Assembly (NCBI RefSeq): GCF_025499465.1
Contig: NZ_JAIMCA010000006.1
Span: 372,001 to 436,000 of the forward strand
Source: Allobosea sp. BH3
Lineage (GTDB): Bacteria; Pseudomonadota; Alphaproteobacteria; Rhizobiales; Beijerinckiaceae
DNA length: 64,000 nt
Reading direction: 5' to 3'
Below the pieces are notes generated by a model, which worked only from the letters and a program-made list of their open reading frames with translations, had not been told where the DNA came from and made no database searches. Shown here one piece after another: positions 28,875 through 37,269 of the stretch; position 1 is the stretch's first letter, and the number at the start of each line of letters is the position of its first letter. The translations under genes were made by a program, and so were the position numbers.

Positions 28875-29258
28875 ATGCGCCACATCGCCCTCGCCTTCCT
28901 CCTGACCGGACTCGCCACCGCGGCCGACGCGCAGTCGATCGGCGAGGCCCTCCCCGGCCGCGCCGCGCCGCGCGAGGCCTACAGCAAGCCCAACCCCGCG
29001 ACGGTGAAGGGCACCCGCCCCTGCCCCGAATACGGCGCCGGTTTCGTCAAGATGGAAGGCTCGTCCTTCTGCGTGCGCATGGGTGGGGCGGTCCGGGCCG
29101 AGTTCGGAAAGAGCTCCCGCAACGGCTATGGCAGCCGCGCCGACGGAATGGTCTACATGGAAAGCCGGGGGCAGACGGCGCTCGGCCCCGTCCGCTCGGT
29201 GCTGAGCGTGCAAGGTACAATGGATCGCGGGCTGGATTCGCGTCCGTTCCGCTACTGA
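28875..29258 (+). CDS. Small secreted protein resembling the N-terminus of a Porin_2 barrel
   Basis: A 127-residue protein with a signal peptide (residues 1-20, ATAADAQS). The mature part has CPEYGAGFVKMEGSSFCVRMGGAVRAEFG, which follows the N-terminal Cys-x-x-YGAGF...C...GG.VR pattern of alphaproteobacterial porins, then GMVYMESRGQTALGPVRSVLSV, like the second hairpin. A true porin has some 350 residues, so this is either a truncated porin that became a small outer-membrane or periplasmic protein, or a homologous domain in its own right. ATG 28875 was chosen for the signal peptide. Confidence 0.6.
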   Translation: MRHIALAFLLTGLATAADAQSIGEALPGRAAPREAYSKPNPATVKGTRPCPEYGAGFVKMEGSSFCVRMGGAVRAEFGKSSRNGYGSRADGMVYMESRGQTALGPVRSVLSVQGTMDRGLDSRPFRY

Positions 29259-29260
29259 GC

Positions 29261-29887
29261 TCAAGCCAGCAGCCGGGCGACCTCGGCCCGCAGCACCGGC
29301 ACCAGCTCCGCCTCGAACCACGGATTGCGCCTGAGCCAGGCATTGTTGCGCCAGGAGGGGTGCGGCATCGGCAGGACGCGCGGGCGCACCGGCCGGGCCA
29401 GGATTTCGCGCCAGTTCGCCATCGTACCGGAGAGGCTCGCCGCATTCTCGGCGCCAAGATGCCAGCTCTGGGCGTAGCGCCCAATCGCAAGCACAAGCTC
29501 GATCCGCGGCAGCGCTTCAAAGACGCGCGCGCGCCAGGTCGGCGCGCATTCCCGGCGCGGCGGCTTGTCGCCGCCTTTGGCGTCGAGCCCCGGAAAGCAA
29601 TGGCCCATCGGCACGATGGCGACCTTGCTCTCGTCATAGAAGATGGTCTCGTCGATGCCGAGCCAGCCGCGCAGGCGCACGCCGGAGGGATCGGTGAAAG
29701 GCCGTCCGCTGGCATGGACGCGCGTGCCCGGCGCCTGACCTGCGATGCACAGCCGCGCCGTCGCCGCCGCCTGGATCACGGGGCGCGGCTGATGCGGCAG
29801 CGGCGGCAAATAGAGCGGCGCATCGCGGCAAATCCGGCAGGCGCGAAGCTCCGCCAGCACCGTTTCGAGCGGCTCTCCGCCTGTCAT
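29261..29887 (-). CDS. Uracil-DNA glycosylase-family protein
   Basis: A 208-residue protein of the UDG superfamily. LCIAGQAPGTRVHASGRPFTDPSGVRLRGWLG fits the motif A region (GQAPG) that activates water and binds the base, and VLPMPHPSWRNNAW is the motif B loop with His-Pro-Ser. N-terminal CRICRD and later Cys could bind an FeS cluster as in family 4 and 5 enzymes, but four clear ligands are not evident. It should remove uracil or a related base from DNA. Convergent with the small porin-like gene. Confidence 0.8.
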   Translation of the reverse strand: MTGGEPLETVLAELRACRICRDAPLYLPPLPHQPRPVIQAAATARLCIAGQAPGTRVHASGRPFTDPSGVRLRGWLGIDETIFYDESKVAIVPMGHCFPGLDAKGGDKPPRRECAPTWRARVFEALPRIELVLAIGRYAQSWHLGAENAASLSGTMANWREILARPVRPRVLPMPHPSWRNNAWLRRNPWFEAELVPVLRAEVARLLA

Positions 29888-29906
29888 GAGGGCTGCGCCG
29901 GCCGCA

Positions 29907-30368
29907 TCAGCGCTGTGCGAACCGGCGGCTCATCGGCGGCGTGGGCGCGCGCGAGATCAGCCCGTCGCAATACCAGGGCGTGCCGTTATCGGTATGGTTG
30001 CGCCCGTTGCCGGGCTCGACCTTGGCCAGCGCGTTGACGAGCCCGCTGCCGAGATTGCGCAGCACATAGAGCTCGCCGCTCGTCTCGACGCTGAAGCAGT
30101 GCACCGTGCGGTCGGTCTGAGGGCCATAGTAGTAGCAGATGCTGTCCGGCTTGGTGATCCAGCACGCGTCGGTGTTGGGCTGCCAGCCATTATGGCCGAG
30201 CGCCCGCCCGTCGGGATCGTGATACTCGGTGAAGAAGCCGCCATTGGTGTAGCGGCCCGAGACGGTATTGCCCCTGAAGGCGCGCTCGATCGCCTCGCCG
30301 CTCAAGCGCTCGACGGCGAGCACGGGCTGGCTCAGCAGGACCAGCAGACAAAGAAAGGCGGCGCGCAT
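29907..30368 (-). CDS. Secreted protein of unknown function
   Basis: A 153-residue protein with a signal peptide (residues 1-18, SQPVLAVE). It contains three Cys spaced across DACWITKPDSICYYYG and VHCFSVET, plus WYCDGLIS near the end, so disulfides are likely, and aromatic- and Gly-rich text (GNTVSGRYTNGGFFTEYHDPDGRALG). This pattern of a short secreted domain is frequent in Rhizobiales, but I do not recognise a name. It overlaps the GST stop by one base (TGATG), suggesting coupling. Confidence 0.6.
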   Translation of the reverse strand: MRAAFLCLLVLLSQPVLAVERLSGEAIERAFRGNTVSGRYTNGGFFTEYHDPDGRALGHNGWQPNTDACWITKPDSICYYYGPQTDRTVHCFSVETSGELYVLRNLGSGLVNALAKVEPGNGRNHTDNGTPWYCDGLISRAPTPPMSRRFAQR

Positions 30369-30979
30369 CAGGCCTTCCAGCTCGGCCGGGCCGAAAGCGC
30401 GGCGTGCCAGCGGCGAATCTGTACGAAATCCTCAGGCAGCGGCAGCTTGGCCGGCTTCATGAAATCGATGGCGATGCCGGCGGTGATATCGGCCACCGTC
30501 AGCGCCGGGCCGCAGACAAACTCGTTGCCGGCGAGTTGCAGCTCCAGCAGCCAGAGATGGTCGTCGAGCTGCTCGCGATTGGCCTCCGCCCATTCGGGAA
30601 CCTGGTCCTCCAACTCCGCCATCGCGGGGTGGCTGTGGCGGAACACGGCCGAGACGCTCGAAAAGAGGCCAAGCTCGATGCGGCGGTTCCACATCTCGAT
30701 CATGGCGCCCTGCTTCGCATCGCTGCCGAACAGCGAAGGTTGCGGATGCAGCGCCTCCACGTAACGGCAGATCGCGATGGTCTCGGCCAGCGCCGTGCCG
30801 TCGTCGAGTTCGAGCACGGGCAGGCGCTGCGCAGGGTTGAGCTTCGTGAAGTCTGCCGTCTTGTGCTCCTTGCTGGCCATGTCGACCGGCACGAGCTCCG
30901 GCAGCGGCACCCCCTTCTCGGCGAAGAAGATGCGGACCCGCCGCGGATTGGGCGCGCGGCCGCCATCGTAGAGCTTCAT
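30368..30979 (-). CDS. Glutathione S-transferase family protein
   Basis: A 203-residue protein with a thioredoxin-like N-domain (MKLYDGGRAPNPRRVRIFFAEKGVPL), QRLPVLELDDGTALAETIAICRYVEAL giving the cis-Pro and GSH-binding Glu-Thr region, and an all-helical C-domain (VCGPALTVADITAGIAIDFM). The pattern near the N-terminus has Ser/Asn rather than Cys at the active-site loop (GRAPNPRRV), typical of bacterial theta/beta-like forms. It conjugates glutathione or acts as a peroxidase; substrate unknown. ATG 30979 has GGGGG upstream and fits the family start. Confidence 0.88.
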   Translation of the reverse strand: MKLYDGGRAPNPRRVRIFFAEKGVPLPELVPVDMASKEHKTADFTKLNPAQRLPVLELDDGTALAETIAICRYVEALHPQPSLFGSDAKQGAMIEMWNRRIELGLFSSVSAVFRHSHPAMAELEDQVPEWAEANREQLDDHLWLLELQLAGNEFVCGPALTVADITAGIAIDFMKPAKLPLPEDFVQIRRWHAALSARPSWKA

Positions 30980-31092
30980 CGGACCCCCTTGCTTATCCGG
31001 CCGCACCGGATCACGGCCCGAGCCGGCAGGTCAACCGCATCGCGACCGGATGCAGGCGTTTCTTGACGCGAAGATGGCAACAAGGCGCAACC

Positions 31093-31644
31093 TCAGCGCT
31101 GATGGGCGCGCCGCCACGCCTCCGGCCGCTGGAACTCCAGCGCCCAGAGGCCGCGCCCCGCCGCGCGCGCCGCGTCCTCCTGCGCCCGATAGGCGCCGTA
31201 GGAAACCGCATGCCCCTCGCTGACCAGCGTGGCGTTGATATCGGTTTCGCCCTGCCGGCAGCGTGCCAGACCCCGGCCATAACGGTCCGCCTTGCCGATT
31301 TCGCAAGTGGTCATGCCACGCGCCAGCATGGCCTGCAGCGCGCGGCGGGCGGACTGCCCGCAGGCGACGGGGCGTCCGCCGGCGGCCGTGCAGCTCTGGC
31401 GGTATTCCGGCGCGTCGATGCCTTCGAGCCGCAACTCCTCGCCGAGGAGCCGTAGCGAATCGCCGTCGATCGCCTGGGCCGCGCCGGTGAGTTCCCGGGC
31501 CGGGCCGAGGCGGTGCTGCAAGATGGCCCCAGCCAGCGCGAGAAAGCCGAGAATCCCGAGGGCCACGACGAAGTCGACCGAGCGCCCGACGCGGCGCCAG
31601 CCGAAAGGTCCCGAACCGGACGAGCCGAATCCAAAGCGTGCCAT
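31093..31644 (-). CDS. Membrane-anchored staphylococcal-nuclease-like (SNase/TNase) protein
   Basis: A 183-residue protein with an N-terminal anchor (residues 24-43, VDFVVALGILGFLALAGAIL). The SNase OB-fold follows with AIDGDSLRLLGEELRLEGIDAPEYRQSC, whose Asp residues and Glu bind Ca2+, and KADRYGRGLARCRQGETDINATLVSEGHAV, including the catalytic Arg region. The four Cys may form disulfides in the periplasm. It is expected to cut nucleic acid outside the cytoplasm. Single gene. Confidence 0.85.
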   Translation of the reverse strand: MARFGFGSSGSGPFGWRRVGRSVDFVVALGILGFLALAGAILQHRLGPARELTGAAQAIDGDSLRLLGEELRLEGIDAPEYRQSCTAAGGRPVACGQSARRALQAMLARGMTTCEIGKADRYGRGLARCRQGETDINATLVSEGHAVSYGAYRAQEDAARAAGRGLWALEFQRPEAWRRAHQR

Positions 31645-31736
31645 CAGGAAGAGCTTAACGATTTGGTGTCCATGATGGCAGGCCGACCGCGCATGCGTGC
31701 GGCCGACCGAGACCTCTAGGATACACGCTCCCGACC

Positions 31737-33254
31737 ATGCCGGATGTAACGGCCGAACAGGTGCAGCGCGGGCGCGGACCCGACCCGTCCTCGCTGGCGC
31801 GCCGCAAGCACGTCTCGCGGGAGGTGAAGTCCGTGCGCGAGCGGCTGACCTCCTCGACGGGGCTCGAACGGGCCTTCGACAACGAGCTGCTGCGCGTCTT
31901 CGCGCAATATCGCCTGTCGGGTGCGGTCGGCACGCTGGTGCTCGTCATCGGCATTGCCTCCGCCGCCTGCCTCTGGCTGCCGAGCGGGCGCGTCGCACTG
32001 TGGAGCGGCGCGGTGCTCGCCAGCACGCTGCTGATCGTCGCTCTGTCGCGCCGTTATCTTTCCAAAGCTCCGAACGAGGTCCGGCTGAAGCGCTGGCGCC
32101 GGCTCTTCGCCATCGGCGAGGGCCTTCACGGCCTGTCCTGGGCGCTGTTGCTGCTGCTCTTCGCCCCTGTCGACGCGCCGGGCGCCAAGGTCTTCGCGAC
32201 CACGGCGCTCCTGATCGTCAGCGCGCTCACCGTCATGCTCTCGGCCACGATCCCGATCGCGGTCTACGCGGGGCTGACGCCGATCATCCTCGGCATCATG
32301 GCCTTCTTCTGGGACCGCCGCGACATGGACAGCGTCACCATGGCGCTGATGGCGGCTTCGGCCCAGCTCTTCTTCATCTTCCTGGCGAACCGGCTCTATG
32401 CCAGCTCCGTCGCCTCGATCGGCTTCCGGGCCGAGAAGGACGCGCTGATCGCCGAGCTGGAGACCGCCAACGCCAATTCGGACGAGGCACGGCGCAAGGC
32501 GGAGGAAGCCAACCTCGCCAAATCCCGCTTCCTCGCCACGATGAGCCATGAGCTGCGGACGCCGCTCAACGCCATCCTTGGCTTCTCCGAGGTGATGAAG
32601 AACGAGATCTTCGGCGCCCATGCCAATGCGGCGTACAAGGAATATTCGGGCGACATCCATGGCTCGGGCCAGCACCTGCTGAACCTCATCAACGAGATCC
32701 TCGACCTGTCGCGCATCGAGGCCGGCAAATACGAGCTGAACGAGGAGGCGCTGTCGCTCGCCGGCATCGTCGACGACTGCCAGCACATGCTGGCTCTTCG
32801 CGCCAAGGCCAAGGGGCAGAGCGTCAAGGCACTGGCCGAGCTCGACCTGCCGCGCGTCTGGGCCGATGAGCGTGCCATCCGGCAGGTGGTGCTCAACGTG
32901 CTCTCGAACGCGATCAAATTCACCCCGCAAGGCGGCGAGATCACCATCAAGGTGGGCTGGACGAAGGCCGGCGGCCAGTATGTCTCGATCACCGATACCG
33001 GCCCCGGCATCCCGGAAAACGAGATTCCGATCGTGATGCAGAGCTTCGGGCGCGGCTCGCTCGCCATCAAGACCGCCGAGCAGGGCTCGGGGCTGGGCCT
33101 GCCGATCGTCAAGGGCCTGATCGACCTGCATGGCGGCGGCTTCCAGCTGAAGTCCAGGCCGCGCGCGGGGACGGAGGTGACGATCACCCTGCCGGCCGAA
33201 CGGGTCATGGATGCGCTGGCCGCCCTGCCCGAGCCGAAGACCCGCGCGGCATGA
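31737..33254 (+). CDS. Sensor histidine kinase, PleC/PdhS-like
   Basis: A 505-residue inner-membrane kinase. Residues about 60-220 contain six membrane segments in three hairpins with no large periplasmic loop, suggesting sensing within the membrane. A short coiled coil (SDEARRKAEEANLAKSRF) leads to the HisKA box LATMSHELRTPLNAILGFSEVMKNEIFG with phosphorylated His271. The ATPase has N-box NVLSNAIKFTP, G1 DTGPGIP and G2 GSGLGLPIVKGLIDLHGG. The HisKA sequence is close to PleC, DivJ and PdhS cell-cycle kinases. No response regulator gene is adjacent, so its partner is elsewhere. Confidence 0.88.
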   Translation: MPDVTAEQVQRGRGPDPSSLARRKHVSREVKSVRERLTSSTGLERAFDNELLRVFAQYRLSGAVGTLVLVIGIASAACLWLPSGRVALWSGAVLASTLLIVALSRRYLSKAPNEVRLKRWRRLFAIGEGLHGLSWALLLLLFAPVDAPGAKVFATTALLIVSALTVMLSATIPIAVYAGLTPIILGIMAFFWDRRDMDSVTMALMAASAQLFFIFLANRLYASSVASIGFRAEKDALIAELETANANSDEARRKAEEANLAKSRFLATMSHELRTPLNAILGFSEVMKNEIFGAHANAAYKEYSGDIHGSGQHLLNLINEILDLSRIEAGKYELNEEALSLAGIVDDCQHMLALRAKAKGQSVKALAELDLPRVWADERAIRQVVLNVLSNAIKFTPQGGEITIKVGWTKAGGQYVSITDTGPGIPENEIPIVMQSFGRGSLAIKTAEQGSGLGLPIVKGLIDLHGGGFQLKSRPRAGTEVTITLPAERVMDALAALPEPKTRAA

Positions 33255-33354
33255 TCGCGCGCCGCCGCCCGAATCCTGCCTCAACCATCCCTGACACCGG
33301 AGAGCGCCTTTTCTCGAAGGCGAGTCTGCCGCCCACCCATCGGACCATCGGATC

Positions 33355-34476
33355 ATGAACCGGAAAACGCGCGTCGCCGTGCTCTATGGTGGAAAATCGG
33401 GCGAGCACGAGGTTTCGCTGAAATCGGCTGCCTCCGTGCTGCGCTATCTCGACCGCGAGCGCTTCGAGCCCGTGCCGGTCAGCATCGACAAGCAGGGCCG
33501 GTGGCAGTGCCATGACCTGCGGCGCATCGAGGGGGCGAACACCGAGAGCCTGCCGATCCCAGCCGACTCGCCGGCGATCCGGCTCGAGGCGCAGGGCGAT
33601 GGCCTCACCGCGATCCTGCCTGCCGACAGCACCGGGCCGGCGATTGCGCCTGTGGACGTGGTCTTTCCGGTGATCCACGGCCCGCTCTGCGAAGACGGCG
33701 CGATGCAGGGGCTGCTGGAGCTCGCCGGAGCCGCCTATGTCGGTTCGGGCGTGCTGGCCTCGGCCGTCGGCATGCACAAGGACATCGCCAAGAAGCTCGC
33801 CGCTCTCGCCGGCCTGCCGGTCGCGCCCTATCTCGCGCTGTCGCGGCGCGACTGGCGCCGCGATCCGGAGGGCTGGGCGAAGACCACGCGTGAAAAACTC
33901 ACGCTTCCGGTCTTCGTGAAGCCCTGCAACATGGGCTCCAGCGTCGGTGTCCATAAGGTCAAGAGCTGGGAGGCGCTGAATGAGGCGCTGACCGACGCCT
34001 TCCTCTACGACACCAAGGTGCTGATCGAGCAGGGCATCGACGCCCGCGAGATCGAGATTGCGGTGCTCGACGGCGATCCGCCGACGGCCAGCGTGGCGAG
34101 CGAACTCAATGCCGGCCCGCAGCATGAATTCTACTCCTACGAGGCGAAGTACATCGACCAGGACGGCGCGACGGTCGACCTGCCGGCGAAGCTCGACGCC
34201 GCGCAGATGGAGCGCGTGCGGCAGCTCGCCATCGACGCCTTCGTCGCGCTCGAATGCAGCGGGCTGGCGCGGGTCGACTTCTTCCTGGACCGCAAGAGCG
34301 GCGCGTTCTTCTTCAACGAGATCAACACGCTGCCGGGCTTCACCGCGATCAGCATGTATCCGAAGATGATGGAGGCCTCCGGCCTGCCCTATCCGGAGCT
34401 GCTGACCCGCCTGATCGGGCTGGCACAGGAGCGCCACGCCGAGCGGGCGGGGCTGAAGACGGATTACGCGGGATAG
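33355..34476 (+). CDS. ddl: D-alanine--D-alanine ligase
   Basis: A 373-residue ATP-grasp enzyme that makes the D-Ala-D-Ala dipeptide for peptidoglycan. VAVLYGGKSGEHEVSLKSAASVLRYL is the N-terminal substrate loop, PVFVKPCNMGSSVGVHKV the ATP-binding strand with the omega-loop, and ARVDFFLDRKSGAFFFNEINTLPGFTAISMYPKM the Mg2+ and D-Ala site. It is not within a division and cell-wall cluster, so it may be a second ddl. Length and motifs are of the DdlA type. Confidence 0.93.
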   Translation: MNRKTRVAVLYGGKSGEHEVSLKSAASVLRYLDRERFEPVPVSIDKQGRWQCHDLRRIEGANTESLPIPADSPAIRLEAQGDGLTAILPADSTGPAIAPVDVVFPVIHGPLCEDGAMQGLLELAGAAYVGSGVLASAVGMHKDIAKKLAALAGLPVAPYLALSRRDWRRDPEGWAKTTREKLTLPVFVKPCNMGSSVGVHKVKSWEALNEALTDAFLYDTKVLIEQGIDAREIEIAVLDGDPPTASVASELNAGPQHEFYSYEAKYIDQDGATVDLPAKLDAAQMERVRQLAIDAFVALECSGLARVDFFLDRKSGAFFFNEINTLPGFTAISMYPKMMEASGLPYPELLTRLIGLAQERHAERAGLKTDYAG

Positions 34477-34496
34477 GTGCGCTCACCCACCTTCGA

Positions 34497-34622
34497 CATT
34501 CCGGGGCGCGCCGCAGGCGCGAACCCGGAACCCACGACTGGGTTAGAGCTTGCGATCATGCGTCTTGAAGATCTCACCCGGTCGTGGGTTCCGGGTTCTT
34601 CGCTACGCGAAGCCCCGGAATG
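34497..34622. repeat. Palindromic intergenic repeat, family C
   Basis: Left arm CATTCCGGGGC...GAACCCGGAACCCACGAC and right arm GTCGTGGGTTCCGGGTTC...GCCCCGGAATG are reverse complements apart from GC-rich interior differences. The 155-bp gap between ddl and cobT is almost entirely this element. Confidence 0.8.
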
Positions 34623-34632
34623 ACAGAGGGCG

Positions 34633-35652
34633 TCAGCCCTTCCGCGCCACCTGCGCCTGCTCGAAGGTCGCCATGCCGGAGTGGACAGCGGCGGCAGCCT
34701 TGACGAGGCCGGCCGCGAGCGCAGCCCCCGTGCCTTCGCCCAACCTCATGTCGAGCGCCAGCAGCGGGATCTTGCCGAGCCGCGCCAGCACATCGGCATG
34801 GGCGCCCTCGACCGAGAGATGGCCGGCGAGGCAGTGGTCGATGGCCGAAGGCTCGATGGCGTGCAGGATCGCGGCGGCGGCGGTGACGACATAGCCGTCG
34901 AGGATCACCGGGATGCGCTGCGAGCGCGCGGCGATGATCGCGCCGCAGATCGCCGCGACCTCGCGACCGCCGAGGCGGCGCAGGACCTCCAGCGGGTCCT
35001 TGAGATGGGCGCGGTGCAGCGCGATGCCGGCTTCGACAGCCGCAACCTTGCGCTTCAGGCCCTCGTCGTCGACGCCGGTGCCGCGCCCGCACCAATGAGC
35101 CGCGTCCCCGCCATAGAGCGCGGCATAGATCGCCGCCGCCGAGGTGGTGTTGCCGATGCCCATCTCGCCAAGGCAGAGCAGGTCCGCGCCGCCGACCAGG
35201 GCCTCCATGCCGAAGGCCATGGTGGCGACGCAGGCGCGCTCGTCGAGCGCATCCTGTTGCGTGAAATCGCCAGTCGGAAGGTCGAGCGCGAGGTCGAAGA
35301 CCTTGAAGCCGAGATCATAGGCCGCGCAGATCTGGTTGATCGCGGCGCCGCCGGCGGCGAAATTCTCCAGCATCTGGCGCGTCACCGCCTGCGGATAGGC
35401 CGAGACGCCCTGCGCCACGACCCCATGGTTGCCAGCGAAGACGCAGACGAGCGGCCGGTTCACCGCGGGCGGCGCCTTGCCCTGCCAGGCGGCGAGCCAT
35501 TCGGCGATCTCCTCCATGCGACCGAGGCTGCCGGCAGGCTTGGTGAGGTTGGCTTCACGGGCGCGGACGGCGTTCGCCGCCGCCATGTCGGGGCCTGGCA
35601 TCGCGGCGATGAGTTCGCGAATGTCGTCGAAGGGCAATCCGGAGGCGGCCAT
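34633..35652 (-). CDS. cobT: Nicotinate-nucleotide:dimethylbenzimidazole phosphoribosyltransferase CobT
   Basis: A 339-residue enzyme that turns 5,6-dimethylbenzimidazole and NaMN into alpha-ribazole 5'-phosphate for the lower ligand of cobalamin. Family marks include LTKPAGSLGRMEEIAEWLAAWQ, VFAGNHGVVAQGVSAYPQAVTRQMLENF, GEMGIGNTTSAAAI and the C-terminal LLALDMRLGEGTGAALA with the catalytic Glu. Divergent from cobS across 91 bp, so both may share regulation; no riboswitch is visible there. With cobS it completes late cobalamin assembly or salvage. Confidence 0.96.
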   Translation of the reverse strand: MAASGLPFDDIRELIAAMPGPDMAAANAVRAREANLTKPAGSLGRMEEIAEWLAAWQGKAPPAVNRPLVCVFAGNHGVVAQGVSAYPQAVTRQMLENFAAGGAAINQICAAYDLGFKVFDLALDLPTGDFTQQDALDERACVATMAFGMEALVGGADLLCLGEMGIGNTTSAAAIYAALYGGDAAHWCGRGTGVDDEGLKRKVAAVEAGIALHRAHLKDPLEVLRRLGGREVAAICGAIIAARSQRIPVILDGYVVTAAAAILHAIEPSAIDHCLAGHLSVEGAHADVLARLGKIPLLALDMRLGEGTGAALAAGLVKAAAAVHSGMATFEQAQVARKG

Positions 35653-35743
35653 GGCTAATCCGTAAAGATGCGTGCCGGCGTGGCGGCGAGGTCTGCGGTG
35701 CTGCTATAGGCTTGGGCGCGCGAAGACAATCGAGCCGGGACGC

Positions 35744-36598
35744 ATGGCCGACACCGAAACCAGCACGGAGACCCTGCCACCCGCCCAGCCGGACTGGCCG
35801 GGCTGGGCGATCGCAACCGCGATCTGCCTGCGCTTCTGGTCCCGCCTGCCGGTCCCAGCCCTGCCGGGCGAGACCGTGAGCCATGCCGCCCCCGATTTCA
35901 GGACCGTGCCGCGCGCCCTGCCCTTCTCGGCGCTGATCATCGCCCTGCCGGCCGCGTTGGTGACGCTGGGGGCGGGGCTCGCCGGCTTGAGCGGGCTCGT
36001 CGTCGCCGCGCTGGCGCTGACCGCGTTGGCCATGACCACCGGTGCATTCCACGAGGACGGGCTCGCCGACACGGCGGACGGGCTGTTCGGTGGGCATACG
36101 GTCGAGCGGCGGCTGGAGATCATGAAGGACAGTCGGATCGGCTCGTACGGCGCGCTGGCGCTCGGCCTGTCGCTGCTGTTGCGGGCGAGCCTGCTCGCCA
36201 TGATCCTCGACCGTTCGGGCGCCTGGGCTGCTGCGGCTGCTGTGCTGGCGGTTGCGCCCTGGTCGCGCGCCGAGGCGCTCCACCTTCTCGCCACGCAGGC
36301 GCCGGCCCGCAGCAGCGGGGCTGCGGCCTCCGTCGGGCGGCCTACGGTGACGACGGCGCGGATCGCGTTGGGGCTGAGCCTCGTCCTGGCGCTGGCCTCG
36401 GCGCTGGCGGCGCAGCTGCCCGTCGTGGGGTTGCTGATCGGCCTCGCACTGGCTCATGGCGCGGCGCTCGGGCTCGCAAGGCTGGCGCGCCGGCTGATCG
36501 GCGGGCAGACCGGGGACATGTTGGGCGCGGCGCAGCAGCTCGCCGAGATCGCGATCTATCTCGGTATTGCACTGGCTCTGGGATGGGCAGGGCGATGA
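35744..36598 (+). CDS. cobS: Adenosylcobinamide-GDP ribazoletransferase CobS
   Basis: A 284-residue inner-membrane enzyme that joins adenosylcobinamide-GDP and alpha-ribazole to give cobalamin. Family signature [19 protein letters not shown] is followed by [21 protein letters not shown], and there are six or more hydrophobic segments. ATG 35744 was chosen; an upstream in-frame ATG at 35672 adds arginine-rich leader. The stop overlaps the next start by ATGA. The B12 uptake genes at 1-4743 make salvage of corrinoids plausible. Confidence 0.95.
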   Translation: MADTETSTETLPPAQPDWPGWAIATAICLRFWSRLPVPALPGETVSHAAPDFRTVPRALPFSALIIALPAALVTLGAGLAGLSGLVVAALALTALAMTTGAFHEDGLADTADGLFGGHTVERRLEIMKDSRIGSYGALALGLSLLLRASLLAMILDRSGAWAAAAAVLAVAPWSRAEALHLLATQAPARSSGAAASVGRPTVTTARIALGLSLVLALASALAAQLPVVGLLIGLALAHGAALGLARLARRLIGGQTGDMLGAAQQLAEIAIYLGIALALGWAGR

Positions 36599-36822
36599 CC
36601 GCTATCTCGACGCCCTGCATCAAGGTTTGCGTCATCGACCCAGCGAGCAAGCTCTGCGAGGGCTGCGGGCGGACGCTTGCTGAGATCGCGCAGTGGGGTC
36701 GGTTCACGGAGGTGGAACGGCTGGCGATCATCGCCGCGCTGCCGGATCGGCTACCGAAGCCGTCGAACGGCTACTCCCCCGGTCCTGCCAAGTCGAGCAA
36801 GGCTTGGCCAGTCAGCCGGTAG
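36595..36822 (+). CDS. DUF1289 small Cys-rich protein
   Basis: A 75-residue protein with [31 protein letters not shown], the four-Cys DUF1289 motif that probably binds a metal or FeS cluster. Function unknown. It overlaps the cobS stop by four bases and its 3' end overlaps the convergent GNAT gene by 52 bases, so mutual antisense effects are possible. Confidence 0.85.
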   Translation: MTAISTPCIKVCVIDPASKLCEGCGRTLAEIAQWGRFTEVERLAIIAALPDRLPKPSNGYSPGPAKSSKAWPVSR

Positions 36823-37250
36823 AACAGCTTCTTGGTTTGCGAAACCGCGCCGAGGCTCTCGTAGAACCGCAGTAGCGGGCCGTCATCGACATCGGCCGTC
36901 CAGTCGATGCGCCTGTGGCCGCGTTCGATCGCGAGCTCCGCCAGCGCCTGCATCAGCGCGCGGCCGAGGCCCGCACCGCGCGCCGTGTCGGCGACATAGA
37001 GCTCCTTGAGGAAGAAGCCCGACCGCAACCCCGGCCCGGGATAGAGATTGCAGGCCGAGGCGAAGCCGAGGATCGCGTCGCCCTTCGCTGCCACGAGAAT
37101 GTCGATGCCGGCCGGCAGGGCCGCAAGCCCCGCCAGGATCTCGGCGGGCGGCGGGCACGGAACCTCGTAATGGCCCTGCATCTCGACCATCAGCGCCGCA
37201 AGCGCCGGATGGTCGGCGGGCTGAAGCAGACGGATCGCGGTTTCGTTCAC
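36771..37250 (-). CDS. GNAT-family N-acetyltransferase
   Basis: A 159-residue acyl-CoA-dependent acetyltransferase. IRLLQPADHPALAALMVEM begins the fold; FFLKELYVADTARGAGLGRALMQALAELAIERG is the acetyl-CoA binding loop (R/Q-x-x-G-x-G/A). [19 protein letters not shown] ends the fold. The acceptor (amine, amino acid or peptide) is unknown. Second gene after the TSUP gene with a 19-bp gap. Its C-terminus overlaps the DUF1289 gene on the other strand. Confidence 0.88.
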   Translation of the reverse strand: MNETAIRLLQPADHPALAALMVEMQGHYEVPCPPPAEILAGLAALPAGIDILVAAKGDAILGFASACNLYPGPGLRSGFFLKELYVADTARGAGLGRALMQALAELAIERGHRRIDWTADVDDGPLLRFYESLGAVSQTKKLFYRLTGQALLDLAGPGE

Positions 37251-37269
37251 GATTCCGGCCCCGCGATCT

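Noticed and set aside
35653-35743. Cobalamin riboswitch in the cobT-cobS gap
   Set aside because: The 91-bp gap is too short and lacks the B12 box.
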